NCBI GenBank assembly: GCA_026398875.1
Contig: JAPLSB010000021.1
Span: 248,001-312,000, forward strand
DNA: 64,000 nucleotides
Origin: Gammaproteobacteria bacterium
Lineage (GTDB): Bacteria > Pseudomonadota > Gammaproteobacteria > Nevskiales > Nevskiaceae
Direction: 5' to 3'
Each line of letters starts with the position of its first letter. Position 1 is the stretch's first letter. The notes under the pieces were generated by a model, which was not told the origin of the DNA, did not search any database, and saw nothing but the letters and a program-made list of their open reading frames with translations. Shown here one piece after another: positions 45,720 through 57,900 of this stretch. The translations under genes and the position numbers were made by a program.

Positions 45720-46393
45720 GGCGTGAACTCGATCTCGATGGAGCCATCGGCGGTCTTGGCCTCGATCAGCGGCAGCGGCTGGCTTTTCCAGATCGCCTTG
45801 CGCACCGATTCCTCGAGGTCGTATTCGCCGCACTTGTTCAGGAACTCGACACCGGTGATGCGGCCACCGGCCCGGTAATCGATCCGGATCATGCAGCTGA
45901 AGTTCCTGGGCCGCCGCGCCGGCGGCAGCCAGTTGTCATGAAAGCGGCCAAGCAGCGATTCCTCCGGCGTTTCCACCGGCGGCACCGGTGGGGCCGGCGT
46001 CGGCGTCTGGGTCGTGGTTCCGGGTGGCTTGGCCGGTGTCGGCTGCGGCTTCGCCACCGGCTTCTGCGCCGGCTGCGGCTTGGCCGGCACCGGGGTCGGC
46101 AGCGGTGTCGGCGTCGGTGCCAGCTTGGCGATTTCCTTCGGCGGCGTTGGCGGCTTCGGTTGCTGCAGCGCCGGCGGCACGACCACGCGAGGTGCGGCCT
46201 GCGGCGCTGGCGGGGCCATGATGATCTGGATCGATTTCGGCAGGTTCGACGCCGGCGCACCGCGCTGCGGCGTCCGGAAGCTGGTGACCAGCAGGCCGAT
46301 CAGCACGGCGTGGACCAGCAGCGACGAACCGGCGCTCCACCAGCGCGGCTGATCGTCGCCGTGCGGGCTGCGGGGGGAAAGGCTCACGGACAC
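45716..46393 (-). CDS. TonB/TolA-like energy transducer
   Basis: The product (225 residues from the GTG at 46393) has one N-terminal membrane segment near residue 30, a long periplasmic linker rich in Pro, Lys and Thr, and a C-terminal TonB/TolA-like domain. The segment F-L-N-K-C-G-E-Y-D-L-E-E-S-V with P-L-P just after it resembles TolA ends. Such proteins transfer inner-membrane energy to outer-membrane receptors; no exbBD or receptor genes are adjacent. Start is uncertain: GTG codons at 46393 and 46387, or a TTG at 46462. The stop overlaps the SUMF-like start. Confidence 0.75.
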   Translation of the reverse strand: MSVSLSPRSPHGDDQPRWWSAGSSLLVHAVLIGLLVTSFRTPQRGAPASNLPKSIQIIMAPPAPQAAPRVVVPPALQQPKPPTPPKEIAKLAPTPTPLPTPVPAKPQPAQKPVAKPQPTPAKPPGTTTQTPTPAPPVPPVETPEESLLGRFHDNWLPPARRPRNFSCMIRIDYRAGGRITGVEFLNKCGEYDLEESVRKAIWKSQPLPLIEAKTADGSIEIEFTP

Positions 46394-46652
46394 GCGCGGT
46401 TCAGGAGCGCGGACGAACCGGATGGCAACCGGCTGCCGCAGCCACAGGCCCGGACCGGACAATGGCAGCCGCGGCCGTCGCGGACAGGCTGGCGATACCG
46501 CCCAGTGGGCGGTAGGGGCGAGCGATCATCGGACTCCTCATGTCGTGAGCTCAGTGTTGTGCCGCGAGCCTACAACAGATGCCTGCCGCCATCCGGCGGC
46601 CTCGCCCGATCGAAAGTCGGGCCGCCGCTGCTGATGAAAACGGCGGTGCGCG

Positions 46653-48530
<1,878 letters not shown>

Positions 48531-48686
48531 GGAAGCACGGCTCGAAGCAGGGGATAGGGCCGCGATTGTACGGGGGCGAACCCGATCGAACCGGATCAGT
48601 GCCCGCCGCCGCGCCTGGCCGCTGCCGTTCGCGAATAATCGTGATCGTCCGTCTGCCCTGATCCGCACTGCCCGCCGCTTGCCGTC

Positions 48687-50099
48687 ATGACGCTCTACAA
48701 GCACTACGCCGACGAACTCGCGGGCCTGATCGCCGACGGCAGCCTGCAGCCCGGCGAGCGCCTGCCGTCGGTGCGCGAAGCGAGCCGGCGGCGCGGCTAC
48801 AGCGAAATGACCGTGCTGCGCGCCTACCACCGGCTGGAAGCGCGCGGCCTGATCGCGGCCCGGCAGCGCTCCGGCTACTTCGTGCAGGCCCAGCGCCAGC
48901 GGCTGCCGTTGAAGCCGCTGCTGTCCGCCCCACCGGCGCAGGCCACGCGGATCGACAAGGGCGAGCGCATCCACGCGCTGCTCGGCGCAATCCGCCAGTC
49001 GCACATCGTGCCGCTGGGTTCGGCGTTCCCGAGTCCGCATCTGCTGCCGCTGAAGGCGCTGCACGCGGCCTTGAGTCGCAGTGTCCGCAGGCTCGATCCG
49101 ATGCAGACGGTGGTCGACCTGTCGCCCGGCAATGCCGAGCTGCGCCGGCTGATCGCGCTGCGCTATCGCGGCGACGGCATCGCCATCGACGCCGATGGTC
49201 TGGTGATCACCGACGGCGCGCTCGAAGCGCTGAACCTGTGTCTGCAGGCGGTGACCCAGCCTGGGGACACGGTGATCATCGAATCGCCGACCTTCTATGC
49301 CTCGCTGCAGGCGCTGGAACGGCTGCGGCTCAAGGCCGTCGAAGTGCCGACCGATCCGGACACCGGCATCGATCTCGATGCGCTCGACTCGGCGATCCGC
49401 CGTCATCGTCCGGCCGCCGTCTGGCTGATGAGCAGCTTCCAGAATCCGCTCGGCGCGACGATGCCGGACGCGCGCAAGCAGGCGCTGGTCCGTCTGCTGG
49501 CCGCGCAGGCCATCCCGCTGATCGAGGATGACGTCTACGGCGAACTGCATTACGGCCCGATCCGGCCGAAGCCGGCCAAGGCCTGGGATGCCGAAGGGCT
49601 GGTGCTGCACTGCGCGTCGTTCTCGAAGTGCCTGGCGCCCGGCTACCGGATCGGTTGGGCGGCGGCCGGGCGCTGGAGCGCTGCGGTCGAGCGGCTCAAG
49701 CTCGGCAGCAGCCTGTCGGCTGCCGTGCCGTCGCAACGGGCGCTGGCCGATTACCTGGCCGGTGGTCGCTACGGACGGCATCTGCGTACGCTGCGCGAAA
49801 CGCTGATCGCGGCGCGCGACGAGATGATCGACGCGATCCAGCAGCACTTTCCGGCCGGCACTCGCGTCACCCGGCCGGACGGCGGCTATTTCCTGTGGGT
49901 GGAACTGCCGCCGGGCATCGACACGCTGGCATTGCAGCAGGCGGCGCTGGCGCATGACATCAGCCTGGCGCCGGGCGCGCTGTTTTCGGCGCGCGAGGAC
50001 TTCAGCCACTGCCTGCGGATCAACTACGGGCACCCGGACGATCCGCGGGTGCTGCCGGCGATCGCCACACTCGGCGCCCTGATCGCCGGCGGCGGCTGA
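48687..50099 (+). CDS. MocR-type GntR/aminotransferase regulator
   Basis: The 470-residue protein joins a GntR winged helix (residues 1-70, L-Q-P-G-E-R-L-P-S-V-R near residue 21) to a PLP-dependent aminotransferase-fold domain. The PLP lysine is Lys314 in S-F-S-K-C-L-A-P-G-Y-R. Members usually sense an amine or PLP and activate nearby genes. It is divergent from uup and its stop is three bases from the convergent DUF2970 gene. Its target is not evident from the context. Confidence 0.9.
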   Translation: MTLYKHYADELAGLIADGSLQPGERLPSVREASRRRGYSEMTVLRAYHRLEARGLIAARQRSGYFVQAQRQRLPLKPLLSAPPAQATRIDKGERIHALLGAIRQSHIVPLGSAFPSPHLLPLKALHAALSRSVRRLDPMQTVVDLSPGNAELRRLIALRYRGDGIAIDADGLVITDGALEALNLCLQAVTQPGDTVIIESPTFYASLQALERLRLKAVEVPTDPDTGIDLDALDSAIRRHRPAAVWLMSSFQNPLGATMPDARKQALVRLLAAQAIPLIEDDVYGELHYGPIRPKPAKAWDAEGLVLHCASFSKCLAPGYRIGWAAAGRWSAAVERLKLGSSLSAAVPSQRALADYLAGGRYGRHLRTLRETLIAARDEMIDAIQQHFPAGTRVTRPDGGYFLWVELPPGIDTLALQQAALAHDISLAPGALFSAREDFSHCLRINYGHPDDPRVLPAIATLGALIAGGG

Positions 50100-50102
50100 G
50101 CG

Positions 50103-50330
50103 TCAGAGAAAGCGCAGCGCCAGCTGTGCGGCGGCGATGAACAGGCCGACGACGACCCCGGTCAGCACGAAACCGACGACGATGAACTGCATCGGCCGGC
50201 CAAGGCTGAAATCGCGCAGCCGGTTGCGGTGGCTCTGCACGCCGAAGAATGACCAGGCCACGCTCTGGACGACCTGAAGCAGGCTCAGGCCCTGCTGCGG
50301 CGCGGAGGCGGGTGGTTGCGGACTGGACAT
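50103..50330 (-). CDS. DUF2970 small membrane protein
   Basis: The 75-residue protein has the DUF2970 pattern: a W-S-F-F-G-V segment in the middle, R-L-R-D-F, and one C-terminal membrane helix (about residues 48-72). Function is unknown. The ATG at 50330 is the first suitable start. It is convergent with the MocR gene and divergent from the cytochrome genes across about 150-200 bp. Confidence 0.8.
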   Translation of the reverse strand: MSSPQPPASAPQQGLSLLQVVQSVAWSFFGVQSHRNRLRDFSLGRPMQFIVVGFVLTGVVVGLFIAAAQLALRFL

Positions 50331-50536
50331 GGCGCGGGTTCCTCGGACTGTGGATCGACCGCCACAGCTTCCGCCGCTGCGGCTGCCCCTCCAAGCACCA
50401 GATCGACGTCGGAAATCGAGGACAGATCGGCGGCATCGTGCCGCTGTCCTGCATTTCGCCACGGCATCTGCCGATACCGATGGGCGGCGCGATGCTGCAC
50501 CATGGCGGCCCGCCTGACCTCGCCCCGCACCTGCTG

Positions 50537-51262
50537 ATGCGCTGCTCCAATCGCCGTTTGCCCCGCTGGCTGGCCGTTCCCGTGGTCCTGCTGATGATCC
50601 TCTGTGGCGCCACGCCGGTCGCCGCCCAGGACGTGCCGGCCGCCGCCGAGATGGCCGACCGCCTGAAGGCCTGTGCCGCCTGCCATGGCGACGAAGGCCG
50701 CACCGTTGGCGATGCCTATTACCCGTCGATCGCCGGCAAGCCGGCGCGCTACCTGTACAACCAGCTGGTCAGCTTCCGCGACGGCCGCCGCCAGCACCGG
50801 GTGATGGCGGCGATGCTGCGCACGATGTCCGATCGCTACCTTGGCGCGATCGCCACGTACTACGCCGCCCGCCCGCATGCCAGGCAGCCGGCATTCGAAG
50901 GGGCCACCGCCGAACAGCTGGCGATCGGCGAACGGCTGACCGTGGCAGGTGATGCCAGCCGCAACATCCCGCCGTGCCAGGACTGCCATGGCGAGCAGCT
51001 GACCGGCGTGCAGCCGTCGATCCCCGGACTGCGGGGGCTGCCGACGCGCTATCTCGACGCCCAGATCAGCGCCTGGAAGCAGGGCCAGCGGCAGGCTGCG
51101 GCGCCGGACTGCATGGGCAAGATCGCGCGCAGCCTCAGCGGCGCGGAAATCACCGCGATCAGCGCCTGGCTGGCCAGCCAGCCGTATCCGGACAATGCCC
51201 CGCCGGCCGACCGGCTGCCGCATGAGCAACTGCCGATCGATTGCGGCGGGGTGCTGCCATGA
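50537..51262 (+). CDS. diheme c-type cytochrome (c4-like)
   Basis: The 241-residue product has a good signal peptide (about residues 1-32, ending V-A-A-Q) and two heme-binding motifs: C-A-A-C-H near residue 47 and C-Q-D-C-H near 148. The two-domain arrangement resembles cytochrome c4. It should be periplasmic and carry electrons. I favour the ATG at 50537 because it gives the best signal; ATGs at 50480 and 50492 are alternatives. The stop overlaps the next cytochrome start by four bases, so the two genes are coupled. Confidence 0.82.
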   Translation: MRCSNRRLPRWLAVPVVLLMILCGATPVAAQDVPAAAEMADRLKACAACHGDEGRTVGDAYYPSIAGKPARYLYNQLVSFRDGRRQHRVMAAMLRTMSDRYLGAIATYYAARPHARQPAFEGATAEQLAIGERLTVAGDASRNIPPCQDCHGEQLTGVQPSIPGLRGLPTRYLDAQISAWKQGQRQAAAPDCMGKIARSLSGAEITAISAWLASQPYPDNAPPADRLPHEQLPIDCGGVLP

Positions 51263-52515
51263 AGCTGCGTCGCGCGCTGGTGATGGGCGGCGCGATCCTG
51301 TGCGCCTTCCTGTTCTCGGTCTGGCTCAACAAGCCCGATCTCGACCTCGATCCGATCGCGCCACCGACGCTGGCTTCGGCGACCACCGAACAGGTGCGCG
51401 CCGGCGAGTACCTGGTGCGGGTCGGCAACTGTGCTGGCTGCCATACCGCCCAGGGTGGCGAGCCGTTCGCCGGTGGCCGGGCGATCGAAACGCCGTTCGG
51501 TGCCGTCTATTCCAGCAACCTGACGCCACACGATGAAACCGGTCTTGGCCGCTGGACCGATGCCGAGTTCTACCGGGCCATGCGCCACGGCCGCTCGAAG
51601 GACGACCGCTGGCTGTCGCCGGTATTCCCGTACACGAGCTACACGAACCTGACGCGTGCCGATTCCGACGCCATCTTCGCGTGGCTGCGCGCACTGCCGC
51701 CGGTCAACCAGGCGCAGCCGGAATCGACGCTGCGCTCGCCGTACGAACTGCAGCTGGCGACCCGCGTCTGGCGCGCGCTGTACTTCCGGCCCGCGAAGGA
51801 TGCCGAGATCGCGGCCATGGATCGCGGCCAGTATCTGGTCGAAGGGCTCGGCCATTGCGCCGCCTGCCATACGCCGCGCGACAGCCGCGGCGGGCCGATC
51901 GCGGCCAGCGCCTACATGGGCGGCGAAATCGCCGGACTGGGCTGGGATGCCTTGCCGCTGGCCGGCATCGACACGACGCATGACCCGGAAGGCCTGGAAC
52001 TGGCGACGCTGCTGAAGACCGGCATCCACTCGCGCGGCGCCGTTGCCGGGCCGATGGCCGATGTGGTGTTCGACAGCCTGCAGTACCTGCGCGACGACGA
52101 CATCGCCGCAATCGTCAGCTACCTGCGCCGCCTGCCGATCGCCGAAGTGCCAGCGGCGCCGCGCGTGCCGCGGGTGTCCGACGACGAACGCGCAGCCCTG
52201 CGCAAGCGCGGTGCCGTGGTCTACGGCGAGCACTGCGCCGAATGCCATGGCGACGATGGCGAAGGCCAGCCACGCCAGTATCCGGCGCTGGCCGGCAGCC
52301 GGCTGGTCACCGCTGCATCGGCGACCAATGCGCTGCGCCTGACGCTGGAAGGCGGCTTCCCGCCATCGACCGAAGGCAACCCGTATCCGTACGGCATGCC
52401 GCCGTTCAGCCACAGCCTGCCGCGCGCGGACATCGCCGCGGTGCTGACCTACATCCGCAGCGAGTGGGGCAATGACGCCCCGGCGGTGTCGGTCGTCGAG
52501 GTCGAGCGCCGCTGA
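51259..52515 (+). CDS. triheme membrane-anchored c-type cytochrome
   Basis: The 418-residue protein has an N-terminal membrane anchor (residues about 5-24) and three C-x-x-C-H motifs: C-A-G-C-H near 57, C-A-A-C-H near 202 and C-A-E-C-H near 329. This arrangement resembles the cytochrome subunits of membrane alcohol or aldehyde dehydrogenases, which pass electrons to quinone or terminal oxidase. No dehydrogenase gene is adjacent, so the electron donor is open. It is translationally coupled to the diheme cytochrome gene. Confidence 0.85.
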   Translation: MKLRRALVMGGAILCAFLFSVWLNKPDLDLDPIAPPTLASATTEQVRAGEYLVRVGNCAGCHTAQGGEPFAGGRAIETPFGAVYSSNLTPHDETGLGRWTDAEFYRAMRHGRSKDDRWLSPVFPYTSYTNLTRADSDAIFAWLRALPPVNQAQPESTLRSPYELQLATRVWRALYFRPAKDAEIAAMDRGQYLVEGLGHCAACHTPRDSRGGPIAASAYMGGEIAGLGWDALPLAGIDTTHDPEGLELATLLKTGIHSRGAVAGPMADVVFDSLQYLRDDDIAAIVSYLRRLPIAEVPAAPRVPRVSDDERAALRKRGAVVYGEHCAECHGDDGEGQPRQYPALAGSRLVTAASATNALRLTLEGGFPPSTEGNPYPYGMPPFSHSLPRADIAAVLTYIRSEWGNDAPAVSVVEVERR

Positions 52516-52517
52516 GG

Positions 52518-52545
52518 TTTGCGCCTGCGCGGCGCGTCCTACAAT
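52518..52545 (+). promoter_or_regulatory. putative sigma-70-like promoter for the czcCBA-type operon
   Basis: A TACAAT at 52540-52545 resembles the -10 consensus; TTTGCG at 52518-52523 is a candidate -35 with a 16-base spacer. The elements lie 84 bp before the czcC-like ATG, in the gap after the cytochrome genes. Confidence 0.35.
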
Positions 52546-52628
52546 CGCGAACAGTTCAACGATCCGGGCCGGCCGTCGTCACCACGACGCCCGAGCCGAA
52601 GGACAGCGCGACGGAGGGCGGCACGGCG

Positions 52629-53969
52629 ATGGCGGCACTGCGCACAGCAGCATGGCGGGCCATGGTCGCGATCAGCCTGATCGCCACCGTGCCGCTATTG
52701 ATCGCGATGGCCGCGATGGCCGCGACCGCTGCCGAGCCGCTGAGCCTGCGCGACGCGATCCACGCTGCGCTGCGCGGCAATCCGGAACTGCGCAACTTCG
52801 CCTGGGACTTCAAGGCTCAGGACGGCCTGGCCGCGCAAGCTGCCGTGCGGCCGAATCCGCAGCTCGATTTCCAGGCCGAGGACTTTCTCGGCACCGGCCA
52901 GAGTCGCGGCTTCACTGGTGCCGAGTTCTCGCTGTCGTTGAGCCAGACGCTGGAGCTGGGCGACAAGCGTCGCCGCCGCATCGGGCTGGCCGATGAGCAG
53001 CGGCGGCTGATCGAGGCCGAGCGCAGCATCCGCCAGCTCGATGTGGTGGCCGAGGTCGCGCGGCGCTTCATTGCCGTGGCCGCCGACCAGCAGCGCAGCG
53101 CGCTGGCCGAGCGTGCCGTGCAACTGGCGACGGCGACCCGCGACGAAGTGCAGAAGCGCGTCGATGCCGCACGCTCGCCGCTGGCCGAGGCCAGCCGCGC
53201 CGGCATCCAACTGGCCCGTGCCCGGCTCGACCAGCAGCAGGTCGCGCGTCAGCTGGCCGCCGATCGCCAGCAGCTCGCGGCACTGTGGGGCGATGCCGAA
53301 CCGGCGTTCGCGGCTGTCTCGGCCGCGCTGTTCCGCTTGCCGGCGGTTGGCGACTACGCGCTGCTGCAGGAGCGGTTGGCGCGCAATCCGGACCTTGGCC
53401 GCTTTGTCAGCGAAGCGCGGCTGCGCGATGCCGAAGTGCGGCTGGCGCTGGCGCAGGGCGTGCAGAACCTGAACGTCGAAGCCGGCCTGCGGCGGACCCA
53501 GAACGGCAGCGATCAGGCCCTGCTGTTCGGGCTGACCCTGCCGCTGGCGATCAATGACCGCAACGCCGGCAACGTCGCGGCTGCCCGCGCCGCGCGCGAG
53601 CGGGTCGATGCCGATCAGGCGGCGCTGGCGCTGCGGCTGAAGACCGAGCTGTACGCGCTGTACCAGCAGCTGGCGCAGGCGCGGGCTGAAGTCGAAGGGC
53701 TGGAGCAGCAGATCCTGCCGCGCGCGCACGAGGCCCTGAAACAGGCCGAGTACGCGTACCAGCGCGGCCGCTACGGATATCTCGAATGGGTCGATGTGCA
53801 GCGCGAGCTGCTGGCCGTCGAACGCCAGCACATCGACGCCGCCGAGCAGTACCACCTGCGGCTGGCCGAGATCGAACGGCTGACCGGCGAAGCGCTTGCC
53901 GAAGCGCTGCCCGAGCCGCTTTCCGGGCCGCTGCCGCCGCCCGCCGCCGCCGGAGTACCGCCGTCATGA
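52629..53969 (+). CDS. czcC: CzcC-type TolC-family outer-membrane efflux protein
   Basis: The 446-residue protein has a signal peptide (about 1-35) and the helical repeats of the outer-membrane factor family, starting L-S-L-R-D-A-I-H-A-A-L-R-G-N-P-E-L near residue 38. The repeat holds A-A-R-A-A-R-E-R near residue 320, and the coiled-coil L-Y-Q-Q-L-A-Q-A-R follows. It would form the outer channel of the tripartite efflux pump with the CzcB- and CzcA-like proteins. The end overlaps the next gene by four bases. Confidence 0.88.
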   Translation: MAALRTAAWRAMVAISLIATVPLLIAMAAMAATAAEPLSLRDAIHAALRGNPELRNFAWDFKAQDGLAAQAAVRPNPQLDFQAEDFLGTGQSRGFTGAEFSLSLSQTLELGDKRRRRIGLADEQRRLIEAERSIRQLDVVAEVARRFIAVAADQQRSALAERAVQLATATRDEVQKRVDAARSPLAEASRAGIQLARARLDQQQVARQLAADRQQLAALWGDAEPAFAAVSAALFRLPAVGDYALLQERLARNPDLGRFVSEARLRDAEVRLALAQGVQNLNVEAGLRRTQNGSDQALLFGLTLPLAINDRNAGNVAAARAARERVDADQAALALRLKTELYALYQQLAQARAEVEGLEQQILPRAHEALKQAEYAYQRGRYGYLEWVDVQRELLAVERQHIDAAEQYHLRLAEIERLTGEALAEALPEPLSGPLPPPAAAGVPPS

Positions 53970-54937
53970 CTGCCGCCTGCCGCCGTGTCCTGCGCACAAG
54001 CGCGTTGCTGCTGGCCATGGCCGGTGCGGCCGGTTGCGAACGCGCTAAGCCCGCCGAGGCCGCGCCGACCGCGCACGATGCCGAGCCGATGGCGCGGATC
54101 AGCGCGTCCGCTGCCGACAAGGTCGGCATCGTCACCGCCATCGCCGGCGCGGCGACGATCCGCGAACGGCTGCCGCTGTACGGCACGGTGCGGCCGAATG
54201 CCGAGCGGGTCCGCGAAGTGGTGGCGCGCTTCCCCGGCTATGTGAAGACGGTCGGCAAGGCGATCGGCGATGCAGTCAGTCGCGGCGAGGTGCTGGCAAC
54301 CGTTGAAAGCAACGAAAGCCTGCAGACCTATCCGCTGCTGGCGCCGATGTCCGGGACCATCACGGCGCGCGAAGCCGATCCCGGCGAACAGACGGGCAGC
54401 GATGTGCTGTTCTCGATCACCGATCTGTCGACGGTGTGGATCGAGCTGAGCCTGTTTCCGGCCGATGTCGCCCGGGTGCGCTCCGGGCAGAAGGTCGAGA
54501 TCGCCAGTGTCGATGGCCGCTTGCGCGGCAATGGCGAGATCGGCCCGGTGGGCGCGCTTGGCCAGAGCGCATCGCAGACGCTGACTGCGCGCGTGACGCT
54601 GGCCAATCCGGATCGCCAGTGGACCCCCGGCCTGTTCGTCAACGGCAGTGTCGAACTGGGCGCGGACCGGGTGCCGGTCGCGGTGGCGCCAGCGGCGCTG
54701 CAGTCGCTGGATGGCGCCGCCACGGTGTTCGTGCCGGTCGCAGGCGGCTACGCGCCGCGGCGCGTGCTAACCGGCCGTGCCGACGAGAACCATGTGGAGA
54801 TCATCGAAGGCCTGCAGGCCGGCGAGGCGTATGTCGCCGCCGGCAGCTTCGTGATCAAGGCCGAACTCGGCAAGGCCGGTCTGCAGGCCGACGATGACGC
54901 CGACGACGAAGCTGGCAAGCCCGAGGCGACGCCGTGA
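53966..54937 (+). CDS. czcB: CzcB-type membrane fusion lipoprotein
   Basis: The 323-residue protein has a lipobox (A-A-G-C, Cys24) and the barrel-sandwich plus beta-barrel layout of RND adaptor proteins: S-N-E-S-L-Q-T-Y-P-L-L-A-P near residue 114, then G-T-I-T-A. Its C-terminal tail (about 17 residues) is very acidic and might bind metal. It is shorter than classical CzcB and lacks an N-terminal His-rich part. The ATG at 53966 overlaps the czcC-like stop and the czcA-like GTG overlaps its own stop. Confidence 0.88.
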   Translation: MTAACRRVLRTSALLLAMAGAAGCERAKPAEAAPTAHDAEPMARISASAADKVGIVTAIAGAATIRERLPLYGTVRPNAERVREVVARFPGYVKTVGKAIGDAVSRGEVLATVESNESLQTYPLLAPMSGTITAREADPGEQTGSDVLFSITDLSTVWIELSLFPADVARVRSGQKVEIASVDGRLRGNGEIGPVGALGQSASQTLTARVTLANPDRQWTPGLFVNGSVELGADRVPVAVAPAALQSLDGAATVFVPVAGGYAPRRVLTGRADENHVEIIEGLQAGEAYVAAGSFVIKAELGKAGLQADDDADDEAGKPEATP

Positions 54938-57900
54938 TCGAGGCCGCGCTGCGCTTCGCCATCGAGCGGCGCGCGCTGGTGCTGGTGCTGGTCCTGCTGA
55001 CGGCGGTACTGGGCGCCTGGAACTTCACGCGGCTGAACATCGATGCCGTGCCGGACCTGACCAATACGCAGGTGCAGGTCACCACCGCTGCGCCGGGTGC
55101 CACGCCGCTGGAAGTGGAGGCCGCGCTGACGGTGCCGGTGGAAACGGCGCTGGCCGGGCTGCCGGGCCTGCAGTCGACGCGCTCGCAGTCGCGCTACGGC
55201 TTGAGTCAGGTCACGGCGGTGTTTGCCGACGGGACCGACCTCTACTTCGCGCGCAGCCAGATCGCCGAGCGCCTGCAGGCGGTGCGCGAGCAGCTGCCAG
55301 CCGGCAGCACGCCGCGCCTCGGGCCAGTGGCGACCGGCCTCGGCGAGATCGTGCTGTACGCGATCACCGCCGATCCCGGCGCGCGCCAGGCCAGCGGCGA
55401 GCCCTGGGATCTGGCGGCGCTGCGCGGCCTGCAGGACTGGACGATCCGCCCGCAGCTGCTGCAGGTGCCGGGCGTGTCGGAGATCAACACCACCGGCGGT
55501 TATCCGCGCGAATTCCAGATCGCGCCGTCGCCGGCCCGACTGCTGGCCTACGGGCTGAGCTTTGCCGATCTGGCCGAGGCGATCGCCCGCAACAACGGCA
55601 CGGTCGGCGCCGGGCAGGTCGAGCGCAATGGCGAGCAGGTGCTGATCCGGGTGCCGGGCCAGCTGGCGTCGGCACGCGACATCGCCGACGTCGTGGTGAT
55701 TCGCCGCGACGGCGTGCCGGTGCGGATCGCCGATGTCGCCGAGGTGTCGCAGGGCGTGCCGCCGCGCAGCAGTGCCGCGCTGATCGATGGCCGCGAAGCG
55801 GTGATCGGCACGGTGATCATGCGCATCGGCGAGAACAGCCGCAGTGTTTCTCGCGCAGCCAGCGAACGGCTGGCCGGCATCATTGCCAGCGCACCGCCCG
55901 GCGTGCACATCGAAGCGCTGTACAGCCGCGGGACGCTGGTCGACCAGACCATTGCCACGGTGCGCACCAACCTGTTCGAGGGCGCCGCGCTGGTGATCGC
56001 GGTGCTGCTGGTGATGCTCGGCAACCTGCGCGCCGCGCTGATCACCGCAGCGATGATTCCGCTGGCGATGCTGCTGACCGTGACCGGCATGGTGCAGCTC
56101 GGCGTCAGCGCCAACCTGATGTCGCTCGGCGCGCTCGATTTCGGCCTGATCGTCGACGGTGCCGTGATCATCGTCGAGAACTGCACGCGGCGGCTGGCGC
56201 AGGCGCAGGCGAGCGGAGCGCTGAGTGACGCGCAGCGCCGCGGCATCGCTCATGACGCCGCGCGCGAAGTGATCCGGCCGAGCCTGTTCGGGGTCGCGAT
56301 CATCACGCTGGTGTACCTGCCGATCTTCGCGTTCGAAGGCGCCGAGGCCAAGCTGTTCCAGCCGATGGCGATCACCGTGATGCTGGCGCTGGCCTCGGCG
56401 ATGCTGTTCAGCCTGAGCTTCGTGCCGGCGGCGATCGCGGTGGCGCTGCGCAGCGCCACACCGGCGCGCGAACGCGGCCTGACCGAGCGGCTGCGGCGCG
56501 GGTATGCGCGTCTGCTGGCTACCGCGCTGCGCCACGCGCGGCTGTGGCTGCTGGCGGCGCTGGCACTGGTGATCGGCAGCGCCGCGCTGGCGACGCGGCT
56601 GGGCGCCGAGTTCATTCCGTCGCTCGACGAGGGCGATGTGCTGATCGAGGTGCGGCGCATCCCCGGCACCAGCCTGAGCCAGGGGCTGGCGCTGGAGAAG
56701 CAGCTCGACCAGGCGCTGGGCAGCGTGTCGGAAGTGCGCCGCGTGTTCGCCGGCATGGGCACCACCGAAGCGGCGATCGACCCGACCGCGCCCGGCGAAG
56801 GCGAAACCTATGTGCTGATGAAGCCGCGCAGCCAGTGGCCGGATCCGGACAAGCCGAAGGCGCAACTGGTGCGCGAGCTGCAGGCGGTGGCGGCGACCTT
56901 GCCGGGCACGGTCACCGAGTTTTCGCAGCCGGTGCAGCTGCGCATCAACGAACTGCTGTCCGGCGTCAGGAGCGCGGTGGCCGTGAGGATCCACGGCGAT
57001 GACCTGGACACGCTGGCCCGCCTCGGCGCTCGCGTCGAAGCGCGGTTGGCGCGCGTGCCGGGCGCCATCGATGTCCGACTGGAGCCGACCGATGGCCTGC
57101 CGCTGCTGACCGTCGAGCCGAAGCGCGCGCTGCTGTACCGCTACGGGCTGAATGTCGCCGACGTGCAGGCGGTGGTCGCCGATGCGCTGGCCGGCCGTGC
57201 GGGCGGCCATCTGGTTGACGGCGACCGCCGCCACCCGATCGTCATCCGGCTCGCCGAAAGCCAGCGCCAGGATCTGCGCGGGCTCGAAAGGTTGCCGGTG
57301 CCGCTGCCCGGCGGCGGCGCGATTCCGCTCGGCGAAGTGGCAACGCTGGTGCTGGCCAGCGGGCCGAACCAGGTCTCGCGCGACAACGGCAAGCGGCGGG
57401 TGATCGTCACCGCCAACGTCGCCGGCCGCGATCTGGCCGGATTCGTCGCCGAGCTGCAGGCTGTGCTGGCTCGGGACATCCGCCTGCCGCCGGAGGTCTG
57501 GCTCGACTATGGCGGCACTTACCGGCAGCTGGCATCGGCGAATCAGCGGCTCGCGATCATCGCGCCGCTGACCCTGGCGGCGATCTTCGCGCTGCTGTGG
57601 CTGGCCTTCGGCAGCGCGCGCGATGCGCTGCTGATCTTCAGCGGCGTGCCGCTGGCACTGACCGGCGGCGTGCTGGCGCTGCTGCTGCGTGGCCTGCCGT
57701 TCTCGATCACCGCCGGCGTCGGTTTCATCGCGCTGTCCGGTGTCGCCATCCTCAACGGCCTGGTGATGCTCAGCGTGATCCACGGCCTGCGTCGCGACGG
57801 CCGCAGTGTCGATCAAGCCCTGATCGAAGGCGCGGCACTGCGGCTGCGGCCGGTGCTGATGACCGCGCTGGTCGCTTCGCTGGGCTTCCTGCCAATGGCG

